Assembly: GCA_017514235.1 (NCBI GenBank)
Contig: JAFWKK010000018.1
Location: forward strand, 62,001-126,000
Reading direction: 5' to 3'
From: Kiritimatiellia bacterium
GTDB lineage: Bacteria > Verrucomicrobiota > Kiritimatiellia > RFP12 > UBA1067
DNA: 64,000 bases
Part shown: piece after piece, positions 1-8,976 of the stretch
Numbering within the stretch: the first letter of the stretch is position 1
How the letters are laid out: the number at the start of each line of letters is the position of its first letter
The notes under the pieces: model-generated
Seen by the model: the letters and a program-made list of their open reading frames with translations, nothing else
Database searches by the model: none
Told to the model about the DNA's origin: nothing
Program-made: the position numbers and the translations under genes

Positions 1-505
1 TCATCGTCGCAAGCGGCGTAGCGGTGGTCGCCGCCTCGGGCGTCTTCCACCAGAACGGCTTGAGCCACGTCGTCATCGGTCCGGTGAAAGAGATGAGCAT
101 GAACGCGCGCGCGGCAAGCGCCGGGTTGAAGGGATTCATTCCGAGGCCGCCGAAGACCTGCTTGGCGACGCCGATCGCGAAGACAGAGCCGACGACCGCC
201 ATCCAGAGAGGTATGCCCGCCGGCAAGTTCAGCGCCAGGAGAAGCCCCGTCACTACGGCGGAGAGGTCACCGATAGTGTTGTCGCGCTTCATCGCCATGC
301 GGCAGAGGGCTTCAGTCACGATGCACGTCGATACGCAGACGGCGACCGTCCATACGGCCGGCATCCCGAAGAAGAAGATTCCGGCCGCCGTCGTCGGCAG
401 AAGCGCGATGATCACGTCAAGCATGATCCGCCGCACGGACGAATGCACGTGCGCGTGCGGCGACGAACTCAGTATGTAGTGTTCAGCAGTCTCTTTCGGT
501 TTCAT
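1..505 (-). CDS. rnfD: Rnf complex subunit RnfD, C-terminus beyond the window
   Basis: Membrane subunit of the Rnf ferredoxin:NAD+ oxidoreductase, which couples electron transfer to Na+ or H+ pumping. The reading frame starts at ATG 505 and runs off the left edge after 168 residues (full family length is about 320). Visible features are several hydrophobic segments and the NQR2/RnfD signature GGLGMNPFNPA at residues 119-129. The stretch EAATTATPLA near residues 157-166 is where the family carries its covalently bound FMN threonine. Its ATG overlaps the rnfC stop codon in an ATGA junction, so translation is probably coupled. It is the fourth gene of rnfA-B-C-D; rnfG and rnfE are expected just outside the window. 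Confidence 0.93.
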   Translation of the reverse strand, partial: MKPKETAEHYILSSSPHAHVHSSVRRIMLDVIIALLPTTAAGIFFFGMPAVWTVAVCVSTCIVTEALCRMAMKRDNTIGDLSAVVTGLLLALNLPAGIPLWMAVVGSVFAIGVAKQVFGGLGMNPFNPALAARAFMLISFTGPMTTWLKPFWWKTPEAATTATPLATM

Positions 506-1911
506 TTTGCCTCCTTGGCGGCTGCGGCGGCCTTGGCCTTTTCGGCGGCGATGCGCGCGCGGATGGAGTTCTTGGCGCGGCGGCACATCTGGGTTATCGT
601 GCGGTAGGAGGGGCAGCCGAAGCTGCACGCGCCGCACTCGATGCAGTCCATCACGTGGTATTCCTTCTCGGCGGCCTGGATGTCGTCCGCCTCAACCGCC
701 TTCGAGATTTCCGCCGGGTTCAGGTTCATCGGACACGCCCTGAGGCAGCGCCCGCAGTTTATGCACGGTCCCGAGCCGTACTGGAAGACGCGGCGGCGCG
801 ACAGGAGCAGCAGGCCCGACGTAGTCTTGGTCGTGGCGATCTCCATCGTCGGCACAGCAAAGCCCATCATGGTTCCGCCGGAGATGACCTTCGCGGGCGG
901 CTCCTTCTCGCCGCCGCAGAACGCCACGAGGTCTGCGTACTTCGTGCCGCAGGGCGCCAGGACGTTCTTCGGCTCGGCAACGGCGTCGCCCGAGACCGTG
1001 GTGACGCGGGAGAGAAGCGGCTCGCCCTTCTCAACGGCGTCTGCTATGGCGGCGACGGTGCCGACGTTTTCGACGACACAACCTACGTCGATGGGCAGGG
1101 CGGGAGGCTCCGGCACCACGCGACCGACGGTCGCGAATATCTGGTGTTTCTCGCTGCCCTGCGGATAGAGAACCGGCAGCACGACGATCTCGACGTTGCC
1201 CTCGATGTCCGCAAGAGCCTTCTCAAGCGCGGCGATCGCCTCCGGCTTGTTCGCCTCGACGGCAACGCGCACCGCGCACTGGCCGAGGATCTTGCGCATT
1301 ATCTCGATGCCGACGCGGATGCGGTCGGCGCGCTCGAGCATGACGCGGAAGTCGGCCGTAAGGTACGGCTCGCATTCCGCTCCGTTCAGCACAAGGTATT
1401 CGCAACGCTTGCCTGGCGGCGGGTTAAGCTTGACGGCCGTCGGGAAGCCAGCGCCGCCCATGCCGCAGATGCCAGCCTCCTCGACGCGCTTCAGCAGCTC
1501 TTCGCGCGTCGCGGCCTTCCAGTCGAGAGGAGGGAGAACGGGGCCTTCCCCCGTCGAGGCAACCGGACTTTCCGGAGCTTCCGGCGGTTGGGCGGTCGTG
1601 TCGAGTATCACGGCGTCGGCCTTGCCGCCGGCGGGGCCGGGGCGCTTCTCAACGGCCTTTACCTTGCCTGAAGAGCTAGCGCGCACGCATACGGAGATGA
1701 AGCCGTTCTTCTCGCCGATCAGCTGCCCGCGCGTCACGAAGTCGCCGGGCTTCACGATGCACTTCGCCGGCGCGCCGAGATGCTGGCTCATCGAGATCAC
1801 GAGTTCCGCCGGAAGCGGCAGGAGCTCGATCGCCTTGTCGCGCGCGAGCTCCTTGTTGTAGTCGGGGTGGACCCCGCCCTTGAAGCGAAATGACGATTTT
1901 ACGGTCTTCAT
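502..1911 (-). CDS. rnfC: Rnf complex subunit RnfC
   Basis: Peripheral subunit with NADH/FMN-type (Complex1 51K-like) and ferredoxin domains that passes electrons into the Rnf pump. The protein is 469 aa from the start at 1911 (MKTVKSSFRFKGG), a typical RnfC N-terminus that begins two bases after the rnfB stop. An in-frame ATG 54 bases further upstream lies inside rnfB and is not needed. The glycine-rich GICGMGGAGFPTAVKL motif in the middle is the nucleotide/FMN-site signature. Two 4Fe-4S motifs follow near residues 380 (CINCGRCLRACP) and 420 (CIECGACSFGCP). The Ala/Lys-rich tail is short. The stop overlaps the rnfD start. Confidence 0.95.
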   Translation of the reverse strand: MKTVKSSFRFKGGVHPDYNKELARDKAIELLPLPAELVISMSQHLGAPAKCIVKPGDFVTRGQLIGEKNGFISVCVRASSSGKVKAVEKRPGPAGGKADAVILDTTAQPPEAPESPVASTGEGPVLPPLDWKAATREELLKRVEEAGICGMGGAGFPTAVKLNPPPGKRCEYLVLNGAECEPYLTADFRVMLERADRIRVGIEIMRKILGQCAVRVAVEANKPEAIAALEKALADIEGNVEIVVLPVLYPQGSEKHQIFATVGRVVPEPPALPIDVGCVVENVGTVAAIADAVEKGEPLLSRVTTVSGDAVAEPKNVLAPCGTKYADLVAFCGGEKEPPAKVISGGTMMGFAVPTMEIATTKTTSGLLLLSRRRVFQYGSGPCINCGRCLRACPMNLNPAEISKAVEADDIQAAEKEYHVMDCIECGACSFGCPSYRTITQMCRRAKNSIRARIAAEKAKAAAAAKEAK

Positions 1912-1913
1912 GA

Positions 1914-2723
1914 TCAGTGTCCCGTTTCGAAGTGGGGGTCGACCGACATGCACTTCGCCGGACACTTCGCGGCGACCTGCTCGTCAGTCGGCGGGTTCTC
2001 GTAGTTGACCTTGGCGAGAAAGCCCTGGAAAATGAAGTGACCGGCCTCCTTGCCGCCGGAGTTCTTCTCGCAGAGATGGCAGCCCATGCAGCCAACGCCG
2101 CAGACCTTGCGGACGGCCGGCCCCTTGTCGGGGTTCGCGCAAAGGACGTGGACCGTCGCGGAGGCGGGAACAAGCTCAATGATGTGCTTCGGGCAGGCCT
2201 TGACGCACTTGCCGCAGCCGATGCAGAGGCGCTTGTCCACCTTGGCAAGGCCGTCGGCTATCGTTATCGCGCCCTTCGGGCAGACGTTAGCGCAGGCGCC
2301 GTAGCCGAGGCAGCCGTAGGTGCAGCCCTTGTCGCCGCCGGCCGTGGCCGCCGCGACGTTGCAGTCGCAGATGCCGTTGTAGTCGCCGACGCGGATCGCC
2401 TCGGAGCGCGTGCCGCAGCACTTGACGAGCGCGACCCGGCGCTCCGTAGCAGTGGCCTCCACGCCGAGTATCTTCGCGACAGCCTCCGCGCAGGCCGCCC
2501 CGCCGGCGGCGCAGGCGCCGTTCGGCGCGGTGCCGGCGACGAGGGCGCGCGCGTAGCCGTCGCACCCCGCGAAGCCGCAGCCGCCGCAGTTCGCGCCGGG
2601 GAGCGCCGCCGTAACCATGCCTATGCGAGGATCCTCCCTTACGCTAAGGTACCTGTCGGCCACGGCGAGCGCGGCGGCGGCCACAAGCCCGATTCCGGCG
2701 ATGATGAGTATTGCTGTTGCCAT
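1914..2723 (-). CDS. rnfB: Rnf complex subunit RnfB, iron-sulfur protein
   Basis: Electron-entry subunit that accepts electrons from ferredoxin. It is 269 aa: an N-terminal membrane anchor (residues 3-22), then the RnfB 4Fe-4S domain with C46, C49, C54 and C71 (CGGCGFAGC plus a downstream Cys). A cysteine-rich middle and two ferredoxin motifs follow, CLGYGACANVCP and CIGCGKCVKACP, with a further Cys cluster (VCGVGCMGCHLC). The order rnfA-rnfB-rnfC-rnfD is the standard one. The gap to rnfA is 43 bp, and rnfC begins almost immediately after the stop. Confidence 0.95.
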   Translation of the reverse strand: MATAILIIAGIGLVAAAALAVADRYLSVREDPRIGMVTAALPGANCGGCGFAGCDGYARALVAGTAPNGACAAGGAACAEAVAKILGVEATATERRVALVKCCGTRSEAIRVGDYNGICDCNVAAATAGGDKGCTYGCLGYGACANVCPKGAITIADGLAKVDKRLCIGCGKCVKACPKHIIELVPASATVHVLCANPDKGPAVRKVCGVGCMGCHLCEKNSGGKEAGHFIFQGFLAKVNYENPPTDEQVAAKCPAKCMSVDPHFETGH

Positions 2724-2766
2724 TGCTTTCCTTTCCGGATTCTCCAGGAGCCCTGGAAGTGCTGGA

Positions 2767-3405
2767 CTAGTACGGAAGCTTCACCAGTCCGCTGAAGCCC
2801 ATGAACGCAAGCGAAAGAAGTCCGCCGGTGACGAGCGCGACCGCTATGCCGCGGAAGCAGCGCGGCGGGTCGGCATGCGCGAGCTTCTCTCGGATTCCCG
2901 AGAAGATGACGAGGGCGAGAGCGAAGCCAAGCGCTGCGGCGAACGAGAAGAACACGGCCTCCCCGAAGCTGGCGAGATAGGACTTCGCCGCTGCCCCTGA
3001 TGCGACGAGCTTGCTAAGCTTGTCGAGCTGAGCGTGGTTTATCTCCGCCGCGCCGAGAACCGCGCAATTCGTGGTTATGAGCGGAAGAAAGATGCCGAGC
3101 GCGGCGTGCAGCGGCGGCAGGAAGCGCTTCATCGCAATGTCGATGAACTGCACGAGCGCCGCGATCACGAGAATGAACGCAAGCGTGTGTATGTAGCCGA
3201 GGCCGTACGGAACGAGCAGCCAGAAGTCCAGACACCACGTGACGGCCGCCGCGACAGTCATCACGAAGACAACCGCGCCGGACATGCCGAGCGCCGTTTC
3301 GATCTTCTTGGAAACGCCCAGGAACGGGCAGCAGCCCAGGAAGCGGCTGAGAACGAAGTTGTTCACCAGCACCGCGCCGATGAGTATGACGAGATAATAG
3401 CTCAT
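2767..3405 (-). CDS. rnfA: Rnf complex subunit RnfA
   Basis: Integral membrane subunit of the Rnf ion pump (212 aa, about six transmembrane helices). The sequence follows RnfA closely from end to end: VNNFVLSRFLGCCPFLGVSKK near the N-terminus, LGIFLPLITTNCAVLGAA in the middle, and LSLAFMGFSGLVKL at the end. The paired cysteines in FLGCCPF and TTNCAVLG match positions where RnfA/RnfE hold a membrane-embedded iron-sulfur centre. RnfE is the related alternative, but the first position in the operon and the sequence favour RnfA. There is no Shine-Dalgarno sequence; a -10 box lies ten bases before the ATG. Confidence 0.95.
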   Translation of the reverse strand: MSYYLVILIGAVLVNNFVLSRFLGCCPFLGVSKKIETALGMSGAVVFVMTVAAAVTWCLDFWLLVPYGLGYIHTLAFILVIAALVQFIDIAMKRFLPPLHAALGIFLPLITTNCAVLGAAEINHAQLDKLSKLVASGAAAKSYLASFGEAVFFSFAAALGFALALVIFSGIREKLAHADPPRCFRGIAVALVTGGLLSLAFMGFSGLVKLPY

Positions 3406-3415
3406 GATGTTCCGT

Positions 3416-3445
3416 ATTATATCCTTTTGGACTGTGTTTAGACAA
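3416..3445 (-). promoter_or_regulatory. Promoter of the rnf operon
   Basis: Minus-strand -10 TATAAT (3416-3421) is preceded after an 18-bp spacer by TTGTCT (3440-3445). The -10 ends ten bases before the rnfA ATG, so a normal start site would give a leader of only about 2-4 nucleotides. Confidence 0.6.
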
Positions 3446-3453
3446 GTGGAACT

Positions 3454-4326
3454 TCACTTCGCCGTCAGCAGCGCAAGGGCGCGGAAGAACGCCCGGGGCT
3501 TATGCAGCAGGACGGCGCATGCGAAGCACGGCAGCGTGAAAAAGCGGCCGAAGAAGCCGAAGTTTCTCCAGAACGAATAGAAGATGTTCCGGACATACCG
3601 GGCCCATATCTCGTCGCCGGAGAAGCGCGACGACGTGCGCCCGCCGAGATGATCTATCGGAGGCGTCGGAACGAACCACGTCTCCCAGCCGGCGTTACGC
3701 GCACGGTGGCAGAAGTCCGTCTCCTCGTAGTAGGACTTGAAGTGGTCGTAGAACAGGAAACCCGTGTCGCGGAGCACGCCGCGCCTGAACATCATCATCG
3801 CGCCCTTTGCCGCAAACACCTTGCGCGGCGCCAACACGGCGGTCTCCGTCGGCTCCCCGCGATGAAGGTGGCGCTGTATGCCGAACGGGGTCATTTCTAT
3901 GCCGCAGTCGTCCAGACCGAAGCCAGGCACGTTCATCGTGCCCTGCACGATGCCGACCTTCGGATGCGCGTCAAGGAACTCGATCAGGGGCGAGAACGAG
4001 TCGGCGCGGATCACGGTGTCGTTGTTTAGAAGAAGCACGTACTCGCGCGTCGTATTCGCAAGGCCGATGTTGTTGCCGCCGGCGAAACCGGGATTGCCCG
4101 GCGAGGCTACGTACTCGGCGTTGGGATATGCCGCCACCAGCTGACGCGTGGAGTCTTCGGCGGCGTTGTCCACGACGACTATCTCCGGAGCCGTCCCCAC
4201 AGCCCGCGCCAGAGAGTCAAGGCAGTCGCGCAGAAGGTCGTCTCCCTTCCACGTGACGATGACGACGGAAAGCTCCTTTAGACGGGCGTCGTTCATGTCC
4301 GCGCAGCACGTTTCATTCACGGACAT
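3454..4326 (-). CDS. Glycosyltransferase family 2 (rhamnosyltransferase-like)
   Basis: Cytoplasmic or membrane-associated GT-A glycosyltransferase for surface polysaccharide assembly (290 aa). The core begins LSVVIVTWKGDDLLRDCLDSL and contains EIVVVDNAAEDST, the GFAGGNNIG motif of the RfbN/WcaA rhamnosyltransferase-like group, and LLLNNDT as the metal-binding DxD-equivalent. The C-terminus has a weakly hydrophobic, aromatic-rich segment. The start is uncertain: the ATG at 4326 overlaps a TATAAT box (4325-4330), so a transcript from that box could not include it, and the ATG at 4296 (MNDARLKELS) may be the true start. The gene is not obviously in an operon with fusA, whose start lies far upstream at 6424. 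Confidence 0.85.
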   Translation of the reverse strand: MSVNETCCADMNDARLKELSVVIVTWKGDDLLRDCLDSLARAVGTAPEIVVVDNAAEDSTRQLVAAYPNAEYVASPGNPGFAGGNNIGLANTTREYVLLLNNDTVIRADSFSPLIEFLDAHPKVGIVQGTMNVPGFGLDDCGIEMTPFGIQRHLHRGEPTETAVLAPRKVFAAKGAMMMFRRGVLRDTGFLFYDHFKSYYEETDFCHRARNAGWETWFVPTPPIDHLGGRTSSRFSGDEIWARYVRNIFYSFWRNFGFFGRFFTLPCFACAVLLHKPRAFFRALALLTAK

Positions 4327-4351
4327 TATATCACAATCCGGACGGCGGGGG

Positions 4352-6424
4352 CTATCGGCTCAAGATGTCCTCGCGGACGTTGCGCGGCGCGATCTCGAAC
4401 ATGTCAGGCTCCATCGAGTACGAGGCGCGGCCCTTCGTCAGGGAACGTATCGCCGTCGAGTAGCCGAACATCTGCGCCATCGGCACGCGGGCGTGCACGA
4501 TCTGCATGTCGCCGCGCATGTCCATGTCCAGTACCGTGCCGCGCCTGCCGTTCAGGTCGCCCAGCACCTCGCCCACGGACTCCGGCGGCGTCGTGATCTC
4601 CAGCTTCATGATCGGCTCAAGGAACTCAGGCGCGGCGGCCTCCGCCGCCTCGCGGAAGCCCATCATGGCCGCGGAACGGAACGCGACCTCGTCCGAAACC
4701 TCGGGATCAACGATCTCCGCCCCAAGGCAGGTGACCTCAAGGTCGGTCATCGGGTAACGTGCGAGGACGCCCGTAGATATGCCGTCCTCAAGCCCCTGCC
4801 GGACGCATTCCTGCAGGTGGCGGTCGGTTACGAGCCCTGCGAACTCGCGCGAAAGCTCGACCGCCTTGCCCTTGCCGCGTTCCAGCGGCTTGACGGCGAT
4901 GCGGAGCGATACGGCGTGGCGCTTGCCGCCGAGCTCGCGGTCGAAGGTGAAGCTCGTCTCGGCGGGCTTGGTGACGGTTTCGCAGTAAGACACCATCGGC
5001 TTGCCGGTGTTGGCGGCGCACTTGAACTCGCGCTTGAGACGGTCGACGAGTATCTCGAGGTGAAGTTCGCCCATGCCGGATAGGATGGTCTGGCCGGTCT
5101 CCTCGTCCTCGCGGAACTGGCACGTCGGGTCCTCCGCCGCAAGGGCCTTCATTGACTCCACAAGCTTGTCCTTGTCGGCGCTGGACTTCGGCTCGATCGC
5201 CATGAACATGACGGGCTGCGGGGCCGTGATGCGCTCAAGGTAGCAGGGCTTCATCTCCGTGCAGAGCGTGTCGCCCGTCGTCGCCTCCTTAAGGCCCACT
5301 ATCGCGCCAATGTCTCCGGCGCGGAGCTCTTCCACCTCTATCTGGTCGTCGGCGAACAGCCGCACGATCTTCATGATGCGCTCGCGCTTGCGCGTGCGCG
5401 GGTTGAAGGCGTTCGTGCCCTTCTTCAGCACGCCGCCGTAGACGCGCACGAAGAAGAGCCGCCCGACGTACGGGTCGGTGGCGATCTTGAAGACGAGCGC
5501 GGTCAGCAGCTCCGAGTCCTTCTGCTCGCGGGTGACCGGCTCCCCGCTCTTGAGGTCGTGCGCCGCTACGGGCGGCCTGTCCGCCGGACTCGGCAGGTAG
5601 GCGCAGATCGCGTCGAGGAGCGGCTGCACTCCCTTGTCACGCAGCGACGTGCCGCACAGGACGGGCACGAACCGCCCCGCGACGACCAGGCGCCGTATCG
5701 CAGGCACGAGCTCGTCCTTGGTGAGGTCGCCCTTCTCAAGGTACGACTCCATCACGCCTTCGTCAAGATCGGCCACTTTCTCGACCAGCTCGGCGCGGGC
5801 GAGCTCGGCGTCGTCCTTCAGCTCGGCGGGGATGTCGCCGACCGTGAACGTCTTGCCTTCGGTCGCCTCGTCATAGACGATGGCCTTCATCTCGATGAGG
5901 TCTATGACGCCGACGAAAGACTCCTCGCGGCCAATCGGAATGTCAATCGGGCAGGCGGTCGCCTTGAGCTTGCCTCTCAGCTCCTCCACCACGCGCGCGA
6001 AATCGGCGCCCATGCGGTCCATCTTGTTGACGAACGCGATGCGCGGCACGTTGTAACGGTCAGCCTGCCGCCAGACGGTCTCGGACTGCGGCTGCACGCC
6101 GCCTACGGCGCAGAAGACGCAAACCGCGCCGTCGAGGACGCGCAGCGAACGCTCCACCTCCATCGTGAAGTCCACGTGGCCGGGAGTGTCGATGATGTTG
6201 ATGGCGTGCCCCTTCCACTCACAGGAGATTGCGGCGGACTGGATAGTGATGCCGCGTTCTCGCTCCTGCACCATGAAATCGGTAGTGGTATTGCCGTCAT
6301 GCACGTCGCCGTGCTTGTGAATCTTTCCGGTGTAGAAGAGGATGCGTTCGGTGGTCGTCGTCTTGCCCGCATCGATGTGGGCGACGATTCCGATGTTCCT
6401 TACGTTTGAAAGGTCTGCGCTCAT
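4352..6424 (-). CDS. fusA: Translation elongation factor G
   Basis: GTPase that drives ribosome translocation. The protein is 690 aa, the usual EF-G length. The GTP-binding motifs are all present: AHIDAGKT (residues 15-22), RGITI in switch I, DTPGH (79-83) and NKMD (133-136). Domains II-V follow, including the [13 protein letters not shown]-terminus. The usual rpsL/rpsG/tuf neighbours are absent, so it stands outside an str operon. This is common in genomes with several EF-G copies, and whether it is the main or a second EF-G cannot be decided here. There is no Shine-Dalgarno sequence; a -10 box sits nine bases before the ATG. Confidence 0.95.
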   Translation of the reverse strand: MSADLSNVRNIGIVAHIDAGKTTTTERILFYTGKIHKHGDVHDGNTTTDFMVQERERGITIQSAAISCEWKGHAINIIDTPGHVDFTMEVERSLRVLDGAVCVFCAVGGVQPQSETVWRQADRYNVPRIAFVNKMDRMGADFARVVEELRGKLKATACPIDIPIGREESFVGVIDLIEMKAIVYDEATEGKTFTVGDIPAELKDDAELARAELVEKVADLDEGVMESYLEKGDLTKDELVPAIRRLVVAGRFVPVLCGTSLRDKGVQPLLDAICAYLPSPADRPPVAAHDLKSGEPVTREQKDSELLTALVFKIATDPYVGRLFFVRVYGGVLKKGTNAFNPRTRKRERIMKIVRLFADDQIEVEELRAGDIGAIVGLKEATTGDTLCTEMKPCYLERITAPQPVMFMAIEPKSSADKDKLVESMKALAAEDPTCQFREDEETGQTILSGMGELHLEILVDRLKREFKCAANTGKPMVSYCETVTKPAETSFTFDRELGGKRHAVSLRIAVKPLERGKGKAVELSREFAGLVTDRHLQECVRQGLEDGISTGVLARYPMTDLEVTCLGAEIVDPEVSDEVAFRSAAMMGFREAAEAAAPEFLEPIMKLEITTPPESVGEVLGDLNGRRGTVLDMDMRGDMQIVHARVPMAQMFGYSTAIRSLTKGRASYSMEPDMFEIAPRNVREDILSR

Positions 6425-6433
6425 GGTTTGCGT

Positions 6434-6442
6434 ATTATACCA
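6434..6442 (-). promoter_or_regulatory. Extended -10 promoter of fusA
   Basis: The minus strand reads TGGTATAAT, an extended -10 (TGN plus TATAAT), and ends nine bases before the fusA ATG. No good -35 is seen. It implies a leaderless or nearly leaderless transcript. Confidence 0.55.
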
Positions 6443-6520
6443 AAATCCCCCATGTCCCGCCCCGAAGCCTTTAGCCGCCCAATGCTTCAGCCAGTCGCGC
6501 GTGTCGGAAAGGGCAACAAT

Positions 6521-6627
6521 CTATTCGGCAAAGGATTTCATCAGAATACCTCCTGGCAGATGATGGATTCAATGGCGTCTCGCTTGGCGAAGTGCACAAG
6601 GTAATCGGCTATCTTGTATAATACCAT
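6521..6627 (-). pseudogene. Degenerate small gene pair in the fusA upstream region
   Basis: In the 320-bp gap 6425-6744 the minus strand has a 28-codon frame (6627-6541, MVLYKIADYLVHFAKRDAIE...) whose TGA overlaps the next ATG. That ATG is preceded by a perfect AGGAGG. The second frame (from 6541) is stopped by TAG after six codons (MKSFAE), but the same frame stays open for at least 25 further codons ([19 protein letters not shown]). This looks like the remains of a coupled two-gene unit. No family is recognised. The rest of the gap shows only the fusA promoter. Confidence 0.3.
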
Positions 6628-6744
6628 GATCCGACTCGCCTCGCAATGGGGCAGCGGCATACTCGCCGCGCTACTTCACCTTCACCCGCAAGAAGAACGA
6701 CGATGGCGATTCGTCAGGCGTGACGGTTGCCTCGCAGTTATACG

Positions 6745-7467
6745 TCAAAACAGGGTATCGTTCTTGTGCACCTCGAGTTTGTTATGGTTGGCGTCAGAGC
6801 CTTCGCCATCGTCTTTTTTCTTCTCTCTGCCCGCAGCATTGGGATTGATTGCCCTCTCGCCTACTTTCCGCCGCACGTTCAGACTGTCAGTTATCATATT
6901 ATGTGCTTCGGCGGCAGCAGCAAGAGTCTTAGTGCTGATGCCAAGAGTCACCTGGATTTCACCGGACGTCTTGCTTCCCTCCGTCGGAATCTTGACGGTC
7001 TTAAGCGTCACGACGCCAGAAAGGATTGCCGCAGAGCGGACGGCAAGTATTTCTTTCATGGACTGCATATTCTCTCTGGTGACAGTCTTCTTCACGACTT
7101 CGCCTGCGCCAGTCTGAGTCAGAACGGCCTTTGCCATCCGACCCTCTTCGCTGATCGCAGATTCTTCGACCTCTATTACTTCGTTGAAGAACTTAGACAG
7201 GGCGGCCTTTGCCTTCAGTTCAGCTACTTTCGTGTTGCTGCGGATGTCCCTTGCATCGCCGAAGTCATACGCGGCCGTGCCACGCGCAAACACCTGAAGC
7301 GAATCGTCGCTTTCGCTCCGAACCAGGCTCACACCATCGGGTTGGGCGAGAACTTCTTCGACTGCTGGATTTGAAGCATTCTCTTTGACGCTGCCCTTCT
7401 CCTGCTCCTGTGCAAATGCGGTGGACACAACAAGTGCGCAAGCCGCGATGGTCATTAGTTTCTTCAT
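6745..7467 (-). CDS. Secreted protein of unknown function, FlgT/LPP20-like region
   Basis: A 240-aa protein with a clear Sec signal peptide (MKKLMTIAACALVVSTAFA, then QE). Residues 60-110 (GTAAYDFGDARDIRSNTKVAELKAKAALSKFFNEVIEV) resemble the small alpha/beta domain seen in LPP20 and FlgT N-terminal proteins, where many short Ala/Lys helices follow a glycine turn. The C-terminus is charged and probably disordered (GREKKKDDGEGSDANHNK). It starts after an AGGGG Shine-Dalgarno sequence. It lies 42 bp downstream of another protein of the same general type, so the two probably form one operon. No enzymatic motif is seen. Confidence 0.6.
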   Translation of the reverse strand: MKKLMTIAACALVVSTAFAQEQEKGSVKENASNPAVEEVLAQPDGVSLVRSESDDSLQVFARGTAAYDFGDARDIRSNTKVAELKAKAALSKFFNEVIEVEESAISEEGRMAKAVLTQTGAGEVVKKTVTRENMQSMKEILAVRSAAILSGVVTLKTVKIPTEGSKTSGEIQVTLGISTKTLAAAAEAHNMITDSLNVRRKVGERAINPNAAGREKKKDDGEGSDANHNKLEVHKNDTLF

Positions 7468-7509
7468 TTCATTTCCCCTTTTGTTGTTGTTTGTTTTGTG
7501 AATGAGGAT

Positions 7510-8976
7510 TCACTCCTCGACCGAGATTGAAGCCGTGGCTATCTTCGCCACATCATCCTTGGGGACATCAACGCTGACCCACTTCACATAGCTCTTCGCG
7601 AACCCGCCGACAAGCGGAGTTATTAGCCAAGCGCCCTTTCCCCCCTCGTAGTTTCTGAAGGTGTCACCAATTTCCACAATCAACGCGACAAAATTCAACA
7701 CGTCAATGTTTCGCACTACACAACTTGCCCCCGCAACTTCATTACCACTTGCATCTTTAAGTACAAATTCATACGCAGTAGTGGTTGCCATTTTATCATA
7801 ATCCACTTCACCTCCATCCGTCCCAAAGACAAAGTTATGCTGCCACCGCACAATTTCGTTTGCATACTTGCATGGCATCATATAAATGCGCCCCGACAAC
7901 GTGAAACTGTGCGCCATAGTTACTATACCAACACCAAAAGTGCAGTCTTCTGGAACCGTTTCTATCAATCTGAATCTATTAATTACTTTGTTGTCGTCAT
8001 CCTCGGTAAAAGCTCTTCTTACAACAGTATAAGCATCATAATTAATACCACTAACAACATTCCCATCACTAAATCCACACAATATGCATTCTTTTCCAAA
8101 CATCCTTGTTGCCAAGAATGTCGATGCCTTATACTCTTCGTTCAATGCCAACCCACACGCTTCAAGAACCCCATCTATACACAGATAACTATCAAAACTG
8201 CGTTTTATATCACATCGCGTCATCACCCCGGATTTTTGCTTGCGGGAGATACCAAATTCATTTGCAATATAGGCTTTATACTCTTTAACGTACTTAGGCT
8301 CGTTTCGCAGATCAAGCCTCTTGGACGGCGCAACCTTTATCTGCTCGAATAGGCGGTTCATGCGCGGCGCAAAATCCCTGTAATACTTGTCTTTGTCGAC
8401 TTCGACATTGATAGGATACCACAGTCGCACAAGGTTTGCGTCTTCCGAAACCGACTCGACAATTGGCGTGGTCGTTCCAAGCGTCACCTTCATCAGCTGC
8501 TTCACCGGCGAGAGTCCGTCAAGTTCGTTCTTGAGAAGAGTCAGCGAGTCCGTGTTCTTCTTCGTTTCCGTGGCGATCTGGGCGTGCAGATTCTTTGCGA
8601 TGCCCGTCATGTCGATAATCTGTGGGTTCATCACCTCCCTGATGCGCTTCGCAAGTGCCGTCTTTCTAACGACTGCCAGTATCTTGACGCCGATTAACCC
8701 GTTCCCGACGTTGTTTTCCGAGACAAGCTCGTACTTCTCAATGTATGCGTTGGACTGTGTGAGAATCTTGTCTTTGACAAGTTCTTCATTCTTGACCATC
8801 TGCTCCGCGTCGACATACAACCCCACGGCCTGCTCTATGGCGTCGCGATATGCATCCTTCAACGCCTCCATCTTGTTTGTGCCGATGCCCTTACCCCTGA
8901 CTTTGATGGTTTCTGCCTCGTCGCAGAACCCAGCCAAGGCAAACAGTGACACCGCCACCAATAATATCCTTTTCAT
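7510..8976 (-). CDS. Secreted FlgT_N/LPP20-like domain protein
   Basis: A 488-aa exported protein. The chosen start at 8976 (MKRILLVAVSLFALAGFCD) gives a signal peptide and sits right after an AAAGGA Shine-Dalgarno sequence; 83 codons upstream stay open but look non-coding. Residues 20-100 (IKVRGKGIGTNKMEALKDAYRDAIEQAVG, then a VKDKILTQSNAYIEKYELV strand-helix) match the flagellar-assembly-T N-terminal fold in layout. That fold also occurs in non-flagellar envelope proteins. The remainder is not recognised. Base composition from about 7800 to 8300 is clearly more AT-rich than the rest of the window, suggesting recent acquisition. Confidence 0.6.
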   Translation of the reverse strand: MKRILLVAVSLFALAGFCDEAETIKVRGKGIGTNKMEALKDAYRDAIEQAVGLYVDAEQMVKNEELVKDKILTQSNAYIEKYELVSENNVGNGLIGVKILAVVRKTALAKRIREVMNPQIIDMTGIAKNLHAQIATETKKNTDSLTLLKNELDGLSPVKQLMKVTLGTTTPIVESVSEDANLVRLWYPINVEVDKDKYYRDFAPRMNRLFEQIKVAPSKRLDLRNEPKYVKEYKAYIANEFGISRKQKSGVMTRCDIKRSFDSYLCIDGVLEACGLALNEEYKASTFLATRMFGKECILCGFSDGNVVSGINYDAYTVVRRAFTEDDDNKVINRFRLIETVPEDCTFGVGIVTMAHSFTLSGRIYMMPCKYANEIVRWQHNFVFGTDGGEVDYDKMATTTAYEFVLKDASGNEVAGASCVVRNIDVLNFVALIVEIGDTFRNYEGGKGAWLITPLVGGFAKSYVKWVSVDVPKDDVAKIATASISVEE

